Positions 24,267 through 32,912 of a stretch of DNA of 34,129 nt are shown here, in pieces. Location: NCBI GenBank assembly GCA_934646185.1, contig CAKUEH010000025.1, positions 1-34,129 of the forward strand, written 5' to 3'. This DNA is from an uncultured Oscillospiraceae bacterium. GTDB lineage: Bacteria > Bacillota > Clostridia > Oscillospirales > Oscillospiraceae. The notes below the pieces were generated by a model. The model had not been told where the DNA came from, ran no database searches, and worked only from the letters and a program-made list of their open reading frames with translations. How positions within the stretch are numbered: position 1 is the stretch's first letter; each line of letters begins with the position of its first letter. The translations under genes and the position numbers were made by a program.

Positions 24267-25196
24267 ATGAAATATCGCGTTCTTGGTAAGACCGGCCTGC
24301 GTGTCTCCGCGATCGGCCTCGGAACCTGGCAGTACTGCGGCGACTGGGGCAAGGAATTTACGAACGAAGAGGTCAAGGGCATTCTTGACCGCGCCTCGGA
24401 GCTGGGCTTCAATCTGATCGACAGCGCCGCCGGCTACGGCCCGAACCATCTCTCCGAAACGATGGTCGGCGAAGCGATCAAGGGCAGCCGCGACAAGTGG
24501 GTTCTGTCCACCAAGTTTGGCCGCTACCGCACCGGCAAGGGCGAGGACACCGTCGTCTGCGACTTCTCCGCCGACGCTGTCAAGGGCCAGCTGGAGGATT
24601 CCCTGCGCGCGTTCCAGACCGACTGCATCGACATCTATCTGATGCATTCCGCCCCCACCGACCAGATCGACAACGACGAGCTGTGGACGATGCTGGACAA
24701 GGCAAAGCAGGACGGCAAGATCAAGAATTACGGTCTGTCTCTTCAGGGCGTGAAGAATCTGCTGCACTGCGAGATGGCCGATCTGTTCGGCTGCTCCGTG
24801 GTCGAGATGATCTACAACGCGCTGGACAGCGCCCCCGGCACAAACGGCACGCTGGACTTCTGCCAGAAGGCGGAGCTCGGCGTTCTGGCCAGAGTCCCGC
24901 TGGCACAGGGCTATCTGTCCGGCAAATATAAGCCCGGCGCGAAGTTCGACAAGTCCGACGTCCGCAGCTACTATTACAGCGAAGACGTCACGCAGAAGCG
25001 CATTGCCGCCGCGCTGGAATTCATTGAAAAGAACGTCCCCGCGAATGTGACGCCGTCTCACTGGGCCATGGCCTGGAGCGTCGCGCATCCCGCCGTCGGC
25101 GCCTGCATCCCCGGCTTCAAGAGCATTGCGCAGCTGGAGGACGGCGCAAAGGCCGCCGACTATATCTTCTCCAACCATCCGCTGACGGTCGATTGA
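24267..25196 (+). CDS. Aldo-keto reductase
   Basis: 309 residues. The catalytic tetrad of the family is visible: Asp52, Tyr57, Lys83 and His127 (in YLMHSAP). The barrel ends in the C-terminal NADP-binding segment around SHWAMAWSVAHPAVGACIPGFKS. It would interconvert an aldehyde or ketone and an alcohol with NAD(P)H. ATG 24267 is preferred over 24204 because AAAGGA is 9-14 bases before it and family homology starts there. It starts a new sub-block of the operon after the attenuator. The likely substrate is a sugar-derived aldehyde made by the preceding lyase-like enzymes; this is inference. Confidence 0.9.
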   Translation: MKYRVLGKTGLRVSAIGLGTWQYCGDWGKEFTNEEVKGILDRASELGFNLIDSAAGYGPNHLSETMVGEAIKGSRDKWVLSTKFGRYRTGKGEDTVVCDFSADAVKGQLEDSLRAFQTDCIDIYLMHSAPTDQIDNDELWTMLDKAKQDGKIKNYGLSLQGVKNLLHCEMADLFGCSVVEMIYNALDSAPGTNGTLDFCQKAELGVLARVPLAQGYLSGKYKPGAKFDKSDVRSYYYSEDVTQKRIAAALEFIEKNVPANVTPSHWAMAWSVAHPAVGACIPGFKSIAQLEDGAKAADYIFSNHPLTVD

Positions 25197-25225
25197 TCGA
25201 TCCGAAGCGGGCTCCCCCATTTATC

Positions 25226-25249
25226 GCAGCGCGGCGAAAGCCGCGCTGC
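25226..25249 (+). repeat. GNRA-capped hairpin after the aldo-keto reductase gene
   Basis: GCAGCGCGGC pairs perfectly with GCCGCGCTGC around a GAAA tetraloop. No T-run follows (ACCAAAAATC). A very stable 3'-end element, 29 bases after the stop. Confidence 0.6.
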
Positions 25250-25291
25250 ACCAAAAATCAGACAGAGTCAGATCATACAAGGAGGACCCCC

Positions 25292-25954
25292 ATGGAGCAT
25301 ATCTACAGAAACCTTTACAGAGCCGCGATCACTGCGGAGCATCTGGACGCATGCAAAGCGGCCGCCGCAGAGGACGCCGCCGGTATCCGCCGGGAGATCA
25401 GCGCCGGCCGGCTGCTGGGCCTTTCCCTGTTCAACTGGAAGCAGCATGTGTTCGTCTATTTTGAGACCGTCGACTGCCAGCTGACCCCTGACGCGCTGCT
25501 GCCCGCCGTCTCCGCAACGCTGGAGTCCTGGCCCGGCGAAGCCGCGCCGCGCAAATGGATCTCTCTGATCGATATTTTCCACTTCAACGCCCCTGCCGGG
25601 CTGGCGCATTGGAGCAGAAAGACGCCGGTTGAACACCATCTGGGCAAGATCGGCGTTCTGAAGCCCGACCGCATCCAGAATTACTGCTTCTACCACTACG
25701 CGCTGCAGGAAGAGCGCGCCTTCGGCGGCGACAAGTACCAGATCATCGGCATCAACGAGAACATTCTCTTCGCCTATATGGAGGCTCCCGCCGTTCAGGA
25801 GACTCCCGTGGTCGAACCGGCGCTGCACACCCATGTCGTGCCCGAAAACTGGGCGGACGCCGGGATCTCTCCCAGCTTCATCCCCTGGGCCGACAAGATC
25901 GGCACGGCGCAGGAGCGCCTGAGAGATATGGACGAGGTTCTTTCCGTCTGGTAA
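25292..25954 (+). CDS. Conserved protein of unknown function
   Basis: 220 residues, soluble, no signal or membrane segment. ATG 25292 has AAGGAGG at the ideal distance; the open frame back to 25193 overlaps the previous gene and has no site. Two stretches of alternating hydrophobic residues and aromatics (about 45-62, WKQHVFVYFETVD, and about 135-165, YCFYHYALQEERAFGGDKYQIIGINENILFAYME) look like two ferredoxin-like halves, as in dimeric alpha-beta barrels. The second resembles small sugar mutarotases of the RhaM type (residues YHYALQEE, then YQIIGINENILF). An accessory mutarotase or stabilising role is only a guess. It lies between the reductase and flavoprotein genes. Confidence 0.65.
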   Translation: MEHIYRNLYRAAITAEHLDACKAAAAEDAAGIRREISAGRLLGLSLFNWKQHVFVYFETVDCQLTPDALLPAVSATLESWPGEAAPRKWISLIDIFHFNAPAGLAHWSRKTPVEHHLGKIGVLKPDRIQNYCFYHYALQEERAFGGDKYQIIGINENILFAYMEAPAVQETPVVEPALHTHVVPENWADAGISPSFIPWADKIGTAQERLRDMDEVLSVW

Positions 25955-26023
25955 ACGAAACGCCGCGTCTGCGGGGATAAGGGACCGGCGATTCAGGCCG
26001 CCTGCGGTTACATAAGGAGAGCT

Positions 26024-27652
26024 ATGAAAAACAGGACACAGATATTGGTGATCGGCCAGGGCGCAGCCGGACTGCGCGCCGCCTGCGCGGCGGCGGAGAC
26101 AGGCGCGGAGGTACTGGTCGTCGGAAAAGGAAGCTGCGCGTCTCCGGAGATCATGGGCTTCAACTGCGTGACGGAACCGGGCGACAGCGTCCAGTGCTTC
26201 TACGAGGATATCATGCAGGCCGGTCAGGAAATCAACCACACCGCGCTGGCCCGACAGCTGGCGGAGGGTTCGATCCATGAGGCGGAATTCCTGACCTCGC
26301 TGGGCGTCACGCTTGACTGCAAGGTGGATGGCAGCTATCACACGCTGAGCACGCTCGGCTGCCGCTATCCCCGCCTTGTACACCATCAGGCGCTGACCGG
26401 CGTGGAAGAAATGCGCCGGATGGAGCAGTACGCCCGGGAGCTCCATGTGGAATTCATGCCGCGCGTGACCGTCACGGATCTGGTCGTGTGCGACGGCCGC
26501 GGCTGCGGCGCCGCGTGCATCCGCAACGAAGACGGCTCGTTTTTTTCCATTCAGGCCGACGCGGTGATCCTTGCCGCCGGCGGCGGCAGCGCCATACACG
26601 GCGTCAGCACCTATCCGGGCGTCTGCACGGGCGACGGCTACGCCATTGCCGCCCGTGCGGGCGCGACACTGGTGGACATGGAATTCCAGCAGTTCGAGCC
26701 CTGCTCGTTCGTCTATCCGGAGGCGCTGCGTGGCAAGATCGTCCCGACCACCCTGCTGCGCTCCGGCGCACGGCTGTATAACGCCGCGGGCGAGGACTTC
26801 ATGCCCCGCTACGGCCTTTCCAGCAGCAACGCAAGAAAGGGCCCGCTTTCCCGCGCCATTACCAGCGAGATCGCGGCCGGACGCGGAACGCCGCACGGCG
26901 GCGTGTATTACGACATGACCATGCTGCCGCGGGATATGATCGTGCAGGGGCACTCCATTTTCTATGTTCCCGCGAAGGCCGCCGGATTGGACATCACGCA
27001 GGTCCCCGCGGAGATGGCCCCCGCTTCCCATACGTTCATGGGCGGCGTGGAGGCGGAGGCGGACACGTCCACCGGCGTGGCGGGTCTGTTTGTCTGCGGC
27101 GAGGCGATGGGCGGTCTGCACGGCGCGGACCGGATCGGCGGCAACGCGGGCGCCGAGGTGCTCGTATTCGGCGGACAGGCCGGGCGGAGCGCGGCGGCAT
27201 ATCTGACGCAGAACACGCAGACCGTCTCCGGCACGCAGTTTCAGGACGCGGTCCGCGCGTTCGAGGCACGCCACGCCGGATATCTGAGCCGGACGTCCGG
27301 AACGCCGGTATCGGAGCTGCGCGCGCGGCTGATGAAGCTCATGGATCGGCACGTCGGGATCCTGCGGGACGAAGCGGGGCTGCTGACAGCGCTCTCTGGG
27401 CTCGACCGGCTGGAGTCCGCCTTTGCGGACGCCTGCTCCGGCGGCGGCAGCGGCGTGCGGTCGCTTTACGAATTTTCCAATATGCTTCTGCTCGGGCGGA
27501 TGCAGGTCATGGCGTCGTTCCTCCGGACGGAGAGCCGCGGCGTATTCAACCGCACGGATCATCCCAACCGGGACGACAGCGCCTGGAAGAAGAACATTGT
27601 ATTCCATCTGAAAAACGGACGCCCCGTGCCTGTCGTCCGTGACTGCAAGTGA
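26024..27652 (+). CDS. FAD-binding protein, fumarate-reductase/aspartate-oxidase flavoprotein type
   Basis: 542 residues. FAD is bound by VIGQGAAGLRAACAAAETGAEVLVV (about 9-35), the middle AVILAAGGGSAIHG segment and the C-terminal ADRIGGNAGAEVLVFGGQAGRSAAAYL. The GGVEAEADTSTGVAGLFVCGEAMGG stretch (about 344-368) is typical of succinate dehydrogenase/fumarate reductase flavoproteins and relatives. No iron-sulfur or membrane-anchor subunit is adjacent, so it is a soluble oxidoreductase. It may reduce a C=C bond formed by the UxaA-type dehydratase next to it, or oxidise a 2-hydroxy acid. AGGAGAG precedes ATG. The family fit is firm; direction and substrate are not. Confidence 0.85.
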   Translation: MKNRTQILVIGQGAAGLRAACAAAETGAEVLVVGKGSCASPEIMGFNCVTEPGDSVQCFYEDIMQAGQEINHTALARQLAEGSIHEAEFLTSLGVTLDCKVDGSYHTLSTLGCRYPRLVHHQALTGVEEMRRMEQYARELHVEFMPRVTVTDLVVCDGRGCGAACIRNEDGSFFSIQADAVILAAGGGSAIHGVSTYPGVCTGDGYAIAARAGATLVDMEFQQFEPCSFVYPEALRGKIVPTTLLRSGARLYNAAGEDFMPRYGLSSSNARKGPLSRAITSEIAAGRGTPHGGVYYDMTMLPRDMIVQGHSIFYVPAKAAGLDITQVPAEMAPASHTFMGGVEAEADTSTGVAGLFVCGEAMGGLHGADRIGGNAGAEVLVFGGQAGRSAAAYLTQNTQTVSGTQFQDAVRAFEARHAGYLSRTSGTPVSELRARLMKLMDRHVGILRDEAGLLTALSGLDRLESAFADACSGGGSGVRSLYEFSNMLLLGRMQVMASFLRTESRGVFNRTDHPNRDDSAWKKNIVFHLKNGRPVPVVRDCK

Positions 27653-27670
27653 TAAAGAGAGGAACGCAGC

Positions 27671-29179
27671 GTGAAAAAGGTACTTCGATTTGACGAAACT
27701 GATAATGTCGCCGTCGCGCTGGAGGCCCTGCAGCCCGGCGACGAGCTGTCTGCGGGCTCCGGATGTCTGGAGCTTCAGGCGCAGGAGGCGATCCCGCAGG
27801 GCCATAAGGTCGCGCTGCGGCAGATCCCGCAGGGCGGACAGATCTGCAAATACGGCCATGTGATCGGCGTGGCCACCGAAGCGATCCCGGCGGGCGGCTA
27901 TGTGCATATCCACAACGTTCTCGACCCGATCGGCAGCTGGAAAGAGCGCAGGCGCACTGTCTACGATCCCGCCGCCGTACAGGAGATCCCGGAATCCTTC
28001 CGTCTGGAAACGGAGCCGGAGCTGACCGGCTACCGCCGCGCAGACGGCTCCGTCGGCTTCCGGAATTATCTGCTGATCGTCTCCACCTGCGTATGCGGCA
28101 ACCAGCCGGTGGACAATCTCCGCGTCCGCTTCCGCAACGAAACGGACGTGGTGTGCATCACGAATCCTTCCGGCTGCATTCTGATCCAGGACGACCGCGA
28201 GATGCAGGAGCACATGCTGCTCGGACTGGCGAAAAACCCGAACGTGGGCGCGGTGATCTTCGTGGGCCTCGGCTGCGAAGCCGTCCTGGCCGACAAGCTC
28301 TGCGCGCAGATGCAGGGACAGAAGCCCGCCGCATGCTACATCGCGCAGGAATACGCCTCCTGCGAGGAAACGGAGGCCGCCATCGCCCGGCAGGCAGAGG
28401 AGCTGCTCCGGCAGCTGCATACATGCCGGCGCGAGAAAGTCTCCGTGGCGGATATCCGTCTGGGCGTTCAGTGCGGCGCGTCCGACTGGACGACGGCGGC
28501 GGCTGCCAACCCGGCCATCGGCTATTGCAGCAATCTGGTTGTGAAAAACGGCGGCATCTCCATTCTGGGCGAGACATGCGGTTGGTTCGGCGGCGAGGAG
28601 ATCCTGATCCGGCAGTCCCGGACACGGGAAACGGCGGAGAAGATCGACGCGCTGCTGGAAAAGATCTATGACCGCTGCCTGTTCTACGGCCGGAGGATCG
28701 ACGAGGCCAATCCCGCGCCCGGCAACATTGCCGGCGGCATCACGACGCTGACGGAAAAGGCGCTGGGCAACACCATGAAGGGCGGCATGGCTCCCATCGA
28801 GGGCGTGCTGGACGTGGGCGGGCAGCCTGCGGGCAGGGGCTTCTATGTATCGGACAACCCCGGACTGGACGCGCCCTCCGTGTTTGCGCAGACCATGTCC
28901 TCCTGCAACGTGATCCTCTACAGCACCGGGCGGGGCTCGCCGGTCGGTACGCCCATCGCGCCCGTCATCAAACTGACGGCGTCGCCCACCGCGGCCGAGC
29001 GCTTTGCCTCGCACATGGATGTGATCCTGACGGATCTGGTGCTTGACGGCGTTTCGATCGCGGACGGCGGATGGCGGCTGTTTGACAAGGTGATCGAGGT
29101 CTGCGGCGGACAGAAAAGCGTCGCAGAGGCACACGGCCACCGGGAATATTCCTTCCCGTTGATGATGGGGCCGATGTAA
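27671..29179 (+). CDS. UxaA-family altronate/galactarate-type dehydratase
   Basis: 502 residues. The first 90 residues form an SAF-like domain (LEALQPGDELSAG ... GYVHIHNVL). The rest is the UxaA core, beginning GYRRADGSVGFRNYLLIVSTCVCGNQ (about 118-143), with NPSGCILIQDD (about 167-177) supplying further cysteine and acidic residues. Relatives are iron-dependent hydro-lyases for altronate, galactarate or related sugar acids, which remove water alpha to the carboxylate. GTG 27671 follows GAGGAAC and lies 18 bases after the flavoprotein gene. An aldonic or aldaric acid made by the dehydrogenases is the likely substrate. Some UxaA relatives instead act on sulfolactate, so the substrate stays open. 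Confidence 0.85.
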   Translation: MKKVLRFDETDNVAVALEALQPGDELSAGSGCLELQAQEAIPQGHKVALRQIPQGGQICKYGHVIGVATEAIPAGGYVHIHNVLDPIGSWKERRRTVYDPAAVQEIPESFRLETEPELTGYRRADGSVGFRNYLLIVSTCVCGNQPVDNLRVRFRNETDVVCITNPSGCILIQDDREMQEHMLLGLAKNPNVGAVIFVGLGCEAVLADKLCAQMQGQKPAACYIAQEYASCEETEAAIARQAEELLRQLHTCRREKVSVADIRLGVQCGASDWTTAAAANPAIGYCSNLVVKNGGISILGETCGWFGGEEILIRQSRTRETAEKIDALLEKIYDRCLFYGRRIDEANPAPGNIAGGITTLTEKALGNTMKGGMAPIEGVLDVGGQPAGRGFYVSDNPGLDAPSVFAQTMSSCNVILYSTGRGSPVGTPIAPVIKLTASPTAAERFASHMDVILTDLVLDGVSIADGGWRLFDKVIEVCGGQKSVAEAHGHREYSFPLMMGPM

Positions 29180-29189
29180 CCATACAAAA

Positions 29190-29223
29190 ACCGGCGCGCT
29201 CCATAAGAGAACCGGACGCCGGT
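29190..29223 (+). repeat. Intercistronic inverted repeat before the aldehyde dehydrogenase gene
   Basis: ACCGGCG (29190-29196) pairs with CGCCGGT (29217-29223). No T-run follows. Weak attenuator or stability element. Confidence 0.4.
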
Positions 29224-29252
29224 ATCGCGAGAAAGGATGGAGGAATTCTATT

Positions 29253-30698
29253 ATGAAAATGCTCATTGGCGGAAAACACTGTGACGCGGCAGACGGCAAG
29301 GTCATGAACGTCACGAACCCCGTAAACAGCGAGATCATCGACACCGTTCCCGTCGCCACGCGGGAGGATATCGACCGTGTCGTCGCGCTTTCCGTGGAAG
29401 GCCACAAGGAGTGGGACGCAACGCCGCTGCATAAAAGAATGGCGGTCATGCAGAAATTCGTGGATCTTGCCATGGCGGAGGATACCCGCCGGGAGATCGC
29501 GACCGTCTACACGAAGGAAATGGGCCGTCCCTATAAGGAGTGCTACGGCGATTTCAACATTCTGAAAAACCACATTGAGGGCTTCATCTCCGCAGCCCGC
29601 AACGACCTGACCGCAACGACGCTGCCCATGGGCGCGGAAAATGGCAAGGAGCGCGATTTTGACTTCACGATCCGCCAGTCCCTCGGCCCGATCGTCTGCA
29701 TCATTCCCTTCAACGCGCCCTTTACCCTGTTTGCGAAGAAGGTCGCGCCCGCGCTTCTGACCGGCAACTCCGTGATCGTAAAGCCCGCGAGCGACGATCC
29801 TCTGGCAATGATCCGCCTGGGCGAGCTCATCCTCGAGGCGGGCGTTCCCGGCAACGTCTTCCAGCTCGTCACCGGACGCGGCGAGCAGATCGGCGACTGG
29901 CTCACCGGCGACAAGCGCATCGCGGGCGTCTCCTTTACCGGCTCCACCGAGGCCGGCGCGCGGGTCGCGGAAAACGCGGGCCGCAATCTGAAATTCCAGG
30001 TTCTCGAGCTCGGCGGAAACGCCCCGCTCATCGTCTGCGAGGACTGCGACGTGGATTACGCGGTAGCCGAGGCTGTCGCCGGCCGCGCCACGTTCCTCAC
30101 CGGCCAGATCTGCACGGTGGCCAAGCGTTTCCTGATCCATCGCTCCGTTCACGATGCGTTCGTGTCCAAGCTGGTCGAGCGGGTCAGCAAGATCCGCCTC
30201 GGCGATCCGTTCGATCCCGAGACGCAGATGGGCACGCTCATCAGTGAAAAGGCCGCGCGCCGTGTGGAGGAGCAGGTGAACCGCATCGTCGAGCAGGGCG
30301 GCCGCATCGTGTTCGGCGGCAAGCGCGACGGCGCGTATTACGGCCCCACGGTCGTCGACGGCGTCACGCGCGACATGGATGTCGCCCATGACGTGGAGAT
30401 CTTCGGGCCGGTCTTCCCCATCATCACCTTCGATACGCTGGAAGAGGCCATTGAGATCGCCAACGACACCAAATACGGCCTCGGCTCCGGCATCATCACC
30501 AACGACATGCGCAAGGCCATGAAGGCCGCTATCGAGCTTCAGGCGGGCAACGTCGTGGTCAACGGCCAGACCTTCTACCGCAATCTGCAGACCGCGTTCG
30601 GCGGCTATAAGGACAGCGGCGTGGGCCGTGAGGGTCAGATCGTCTCTCTGCTGAATATGACGCAGATCAAGAACGTCGTATTCAAGAATATTCTCTGA
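29253..30698 (+). CDS. NAD(P)-dependent aldehyde dehydrogenase
   Basis: 481 residues, normal length. The key residues are present: Asn154 in PFNAPF, Lys177 in KPAS, the SFTGSTEAG turn (228-235), the general base Glu252 in ELGGNAP and the nucleophile Cys287 in GQICT. It oxidises an aldehyde to a carboxylic acid and resembles lactaldehyde/glycolaldehyde or succinate-semialdehyde type enzymes. No CoA-acylating signature is visible, so free acid is the product. A purine-rich AGGATGGAGG site precedes ATG. Aldehydes released by the transaldolase-like enzyme, such as glycolaldehyde, tartronate semialdehyde or malonate semialdehyde, are candidate substrates by context only. Confidence 0.9.
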   Translation: MKMLIGGKHCDAADGKVMNVTNPVNSEIIDTVPVATREDIDRVVALSVEGHKEWDATPLHKRMAVMQKFVDLAMAEDTRREIATVYTKEMGRPYKECYGDFNILKNHIEGFISAARNDLTATTLPMGAENGKERDFDFTIRQSLGPIVCIIPFNAPFTLFAKKVAPALLTGNSVIVKPASDDPLAMIRLGELILEAGVPGNVFQLVTGRGEQIGDWLTGDKRIAGVSFTGSTEAGARVAENAGRNLKFQVLELGGNAPLIVCEDCDVDYAVAEAVAGRATFLTGQICTVAKRFLIHRSVHDAFVSKLVERVSKIRLGDPFDPETQMGTLISEKAARRVEEQVNRIVEQGGRIVFGGKRDGAYYGPTVVDGVTRDMDVAHDVEIFGPVFPIITFDTLEEAIEIANDTKYGLGSGIITNDMRKAMKAAIELQAGNVVVNGQTFYRNLQTAFGGYKDSGVGREGQIVSLLNMTQIKNVVFKNIL

Positions 30699-30728
30699 GC
30701 AATCTCTGAATCAAACGCCCCAGGCGAG

Positions 30729-30766
30729 CCCCGGAGCGGTGGGGGCGCCCCCTTGCTGCTCCGGGG
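30729..30766 (+). terminator. Very stable intercistronic hairpin before the kinase gene
   Basis: A 9-bp outer stem (CCCCGGAGC/GCTCCGGGG) encloses a second palindrome GGGGGCGCCCCC (30741-30752). The short ATATTTCTT that follows is a poor T-run, so partial termination or message protection is more likely than full stop. Confidence 0.55.
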
Positions 30767-30793
30767 ATATTTCTTCTGTCAGGAGGCCAGACC

Positions 30794-32008
30794 ATGCAGA
30801 TATTAGTCAGCAACGTCGGCAGCACCTCGCTGAAATTCAAGCTGTTTGCCATGCCGCAGGAGGAAGTGCTGTGCACGGCAAAGGTGGAGCGGGTAGGCTC
30901 CGAAACTGCGATCTATCAGTATACCAACGAAAAAACCGGCTGGACGCGAAAAGAGACGGCTATCCCGGTGCGCTCCTACGCCGAGGGGATCGAGCTGTTT
31001 CTCCGGGACATGACCGACGCCGAACACGGCACGTGCGGAGATATCCGCGAGGTCGGCGGCGTGGGCTTCAAAACGGTTCTGGGTAAAAACTGCGACGGCG
31101 TATTCGAGCTCACCGACCAGGTGCTGTCCGCCATGCGGGAGTATCTGTTCATCGCTCCGGCGCACAACGGCCCGTATCTCACGGCGATCGGCGAATTTAA
31201 CCGCGTTCTGCCGGACGTTCCGAAGATCGGCGTGTTTGAGACCGCGTATCACGCGACGATCCCCATGAAAAACCGTATGTACGGCATCCCCTATGAATGG
31301 GTAGAACAGTACGGGATCACGCGCAAGGGCTATCACGGCGCTTCGTTTACCTACCTCGCGGAGCAGGCCCTCACCGACGGGGACTGGCGCAATATCATCG
31401 GCTGCCATCTGGGCGGCAGCTGCTCCGTCTGCGCCATTCAGGACGGGAAGAGCTTTGACGACAGCTTCGGCTTTTCCCTGCAGACCGGTCTGCTGCACGC
31501 AAACCGCTGCGGCGACACGGACGCCTATCTCTTCCCCTTCCTTCAGGACGCGGGGCTGTCGCGGGACGAGATCATCGAGGGCTTGAGCAAGCGCGGCGGC
31601 CTGCTCGGCATTTCCGGCGTCAGCAACGACCTGCGGGAGATCGAGGCGGCGGCGGACGCGGGCAACGCACGGGCAAAGCTGGCCATCGACGTGTTCGTAA
31701 CGAGCGTGGTCCGCTATATCGGCGCGTTCTACGCGGAGCTCGGCGGGTTGGACAAGCTGGTATTCACCGGCGGCATCGGCGAAAACTCCGCCCGCATCCG
31801 GGAAATGATCTGCGGCGCGCTGCCCCATCTCGGGATCCGGCTGGATCCGGAAAAGAACCGCACGCTGCGCGGCGAGGGCTATATTTCCGCAGCGTACTCG
31901 CCCGTCCGCGTGCAGGTCATCCCGGCCAACGAGGAGCTCGGCGTGGCCCGGCAGACCTATCGGCGGATCCTGAGCGGCGCGGACATGACGGTGGAGCAGA
32001 CGCTATGA
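30794..32008 (+). CDS. Acetate-kinase-family acyl phosphate kinase with altered site
   Basis: 404 residues. The ASKHA fold is clear: NVGSTSLKF at the N-terminus with Asn7, Ser10, Ser12 and Lys14 as in acetate kinase, then KGYHGAS (His181), HLGGSCS, ANRCGDTD (Arg238), FTGGIGEN and IPANEELG. From memory of the Methanosarcina enzyme, two residues differ. The GHRVVHGG region with Arg91 is replaced by GFKTVLGK (Lys93), and the aspartate of VFDTAFH is Glu149. Carboxylate recognition is therefore changed, suggesting an acyl phosphate other than acetyl phosphate. It would make ATP from ADP. The stop overlaps the DUF2877 start (ATGA), tying it to the FdrA complex. Confidence 0.85.
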   Translation: MQILVSNVGSTSLKFKLFAMPQEEVLCTAKVERVGSETAIYQYTNEKTGWTRKETAIPVRSYAEGIELFLRDMTDAEHGTCGDIREVGGVGFKTVLGKNCDGVFELTDQVLSAMREYLFIAPAHNGPYLTAIGEFNRVLPDVPKIGVFETAYHATIPMKNRMYGIPYEWVEQYGITRKGYHGASFTYLAEQALTDGDWRNIIGCHLGGSCSVCAIQDGKSFDDSFGFSLQTGLLHANRCGDTDAYLFPFLQDAGLSRDEIIEGLSKRGGLLGISGVSNDLREIEAAADAGNARAKLAIDVFVTSVVRYIGAFYAELGGLDKLVFTGGIGENSARIREMICGALPHLGIRLDPEKNRTLRGEGYISAAYSPVRVQVIPANEELGVARQTYRRILSGADMTVEQTL

Positions 32009-32898
32009 TGATCTGCGGCACGGCAGGAGACGGCTTCCGCTCCCGCTATGCGGGCGGGCGGATGGAGCTTCGCGTGCAGGGCGTATTCTCCAAGGCCATA
32101 TATCTGCAGCTGCCGGACGGACGGCTCATCATGCTTCACGACGAGACCTTCGGCCTCATCCCCTTCGGGGTCGGACTGCGGACATACGCGGAGCTTGCCG
32201 CAAAGCAGCTGACCGTGCAGGCCGGTGCAGCCGGCCGGCTGGACGGCGGACTGCTCACGATCGACGGCTGCCCCGTTTCCATCCGGCTCGAAGCGCGCGC
32301 CTGCGCGCCCGTATCCGCCGTGCGGCCCGCGCGCGGCGCGCTGGAAAGCGGAGCCGCCGCATGGGGCCGGCGTCTGTCCGGCTGCGGAAAGGGCGCTGTG
32401 CTCTCGCTTCTGGGGCTGGGCAGGCCGGGCGAAGAGAATCTGTTCGCCCGCGCGGCGCAAAAGCCGCTGGCGCAGCTGCGCGGCGCACTCGTCTCCGGCA
32501 GCGGGGCCGATATGGAAGCGGCGCTGCTGGGCCTTCTCGGCCTCGGCCCCGGGCTTACGCCGTCGCTGGACGACTTTATCAGCGGCCTGCAGTATACGCT
32601 CCTGTTTTCCGCGCGGAACTGGGGGCTGTCTCTGGCGGGCACGCCGGTACTGACCGGGGCTGTGCAGGCGCTTGCGTCCCGGCGGACCAGCCCCTTCAGC
32701 GCCTGCTATCTCCTGTCCACGGCCTGCGGGGAACGGTTTTCCCTGTTGGAATCGTTTTTGGACGGACAGGCGTTTCTGAATTCCGGCGCCGGCGAGCAGA
32801 TCCTGCGGATCGGAGCCAGCTCCGGCGCGGATATGATGTGCGGCATTCTCGACGCGCTGCGCCTGCTTGGCAGCGCGGATCATGCAACTACGATTTAG
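32005..32898 (+). CDS. DUF2877 protein (YlbF/AllH-like)
   Basis: 297 residues. The family hallmark GLGPGLTPSLDDFISGLQYTL occurs at about 181-200, followed by a helical C-terminus with TSPFSACYLLSTACGE. DUF2877 proteins form the third member of the FdrA/DUF1116 group linked to oxamate carbamoyltransferase in E. coli. Here the gene is separated from fdrA by about 9 kb but remains in the same operon and overlaps the acyl kinase gene by 4 bases. I read this as a complex that hands an acyl phosphate to the kinase. The E. coli trio is usually followed by a carbamate kinase; here the kinase is of the acetate kinase family. Confidence 0.85.
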   Translation: MMICGTAGDGFRSRYAGGRMELRVQGVFSKAIYLQLPDGRLIMLHDETFGLIPFGVGLRTYAELAAKQLTVQAGAAGRLDGGLLTIDGCPVSIRLEARACAPVSAVRPARGALESGAAAWGRRLSGCGKGAVLSLLGLGRPGEENLFARAAQKPLAQLRGALVSGSGADMEAALLGLLGLGPGLTPSLDDFISGLQYTLLFSARNWGLSLAGTPVLTGAVQALASRRTSPFSACYLLSTACGERFSLLESFLDGQAFLNSGAGEQILRIGASSGADMMCGILDALRLLGSADHATTI

Positions 32899-32912
32899 AA
32901 AGGATACTTCTC

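Noticed and set aside
25268..29473. Open frame of 1401 codons on the minus strand
   Set aside because: It lies antisense to four genes with clear domains and good ribosome sites; long antisense frames are a normal by-product of GC-rich codon use. Its translation is low-complexity Arg/Ala/Gly/His with no domain.
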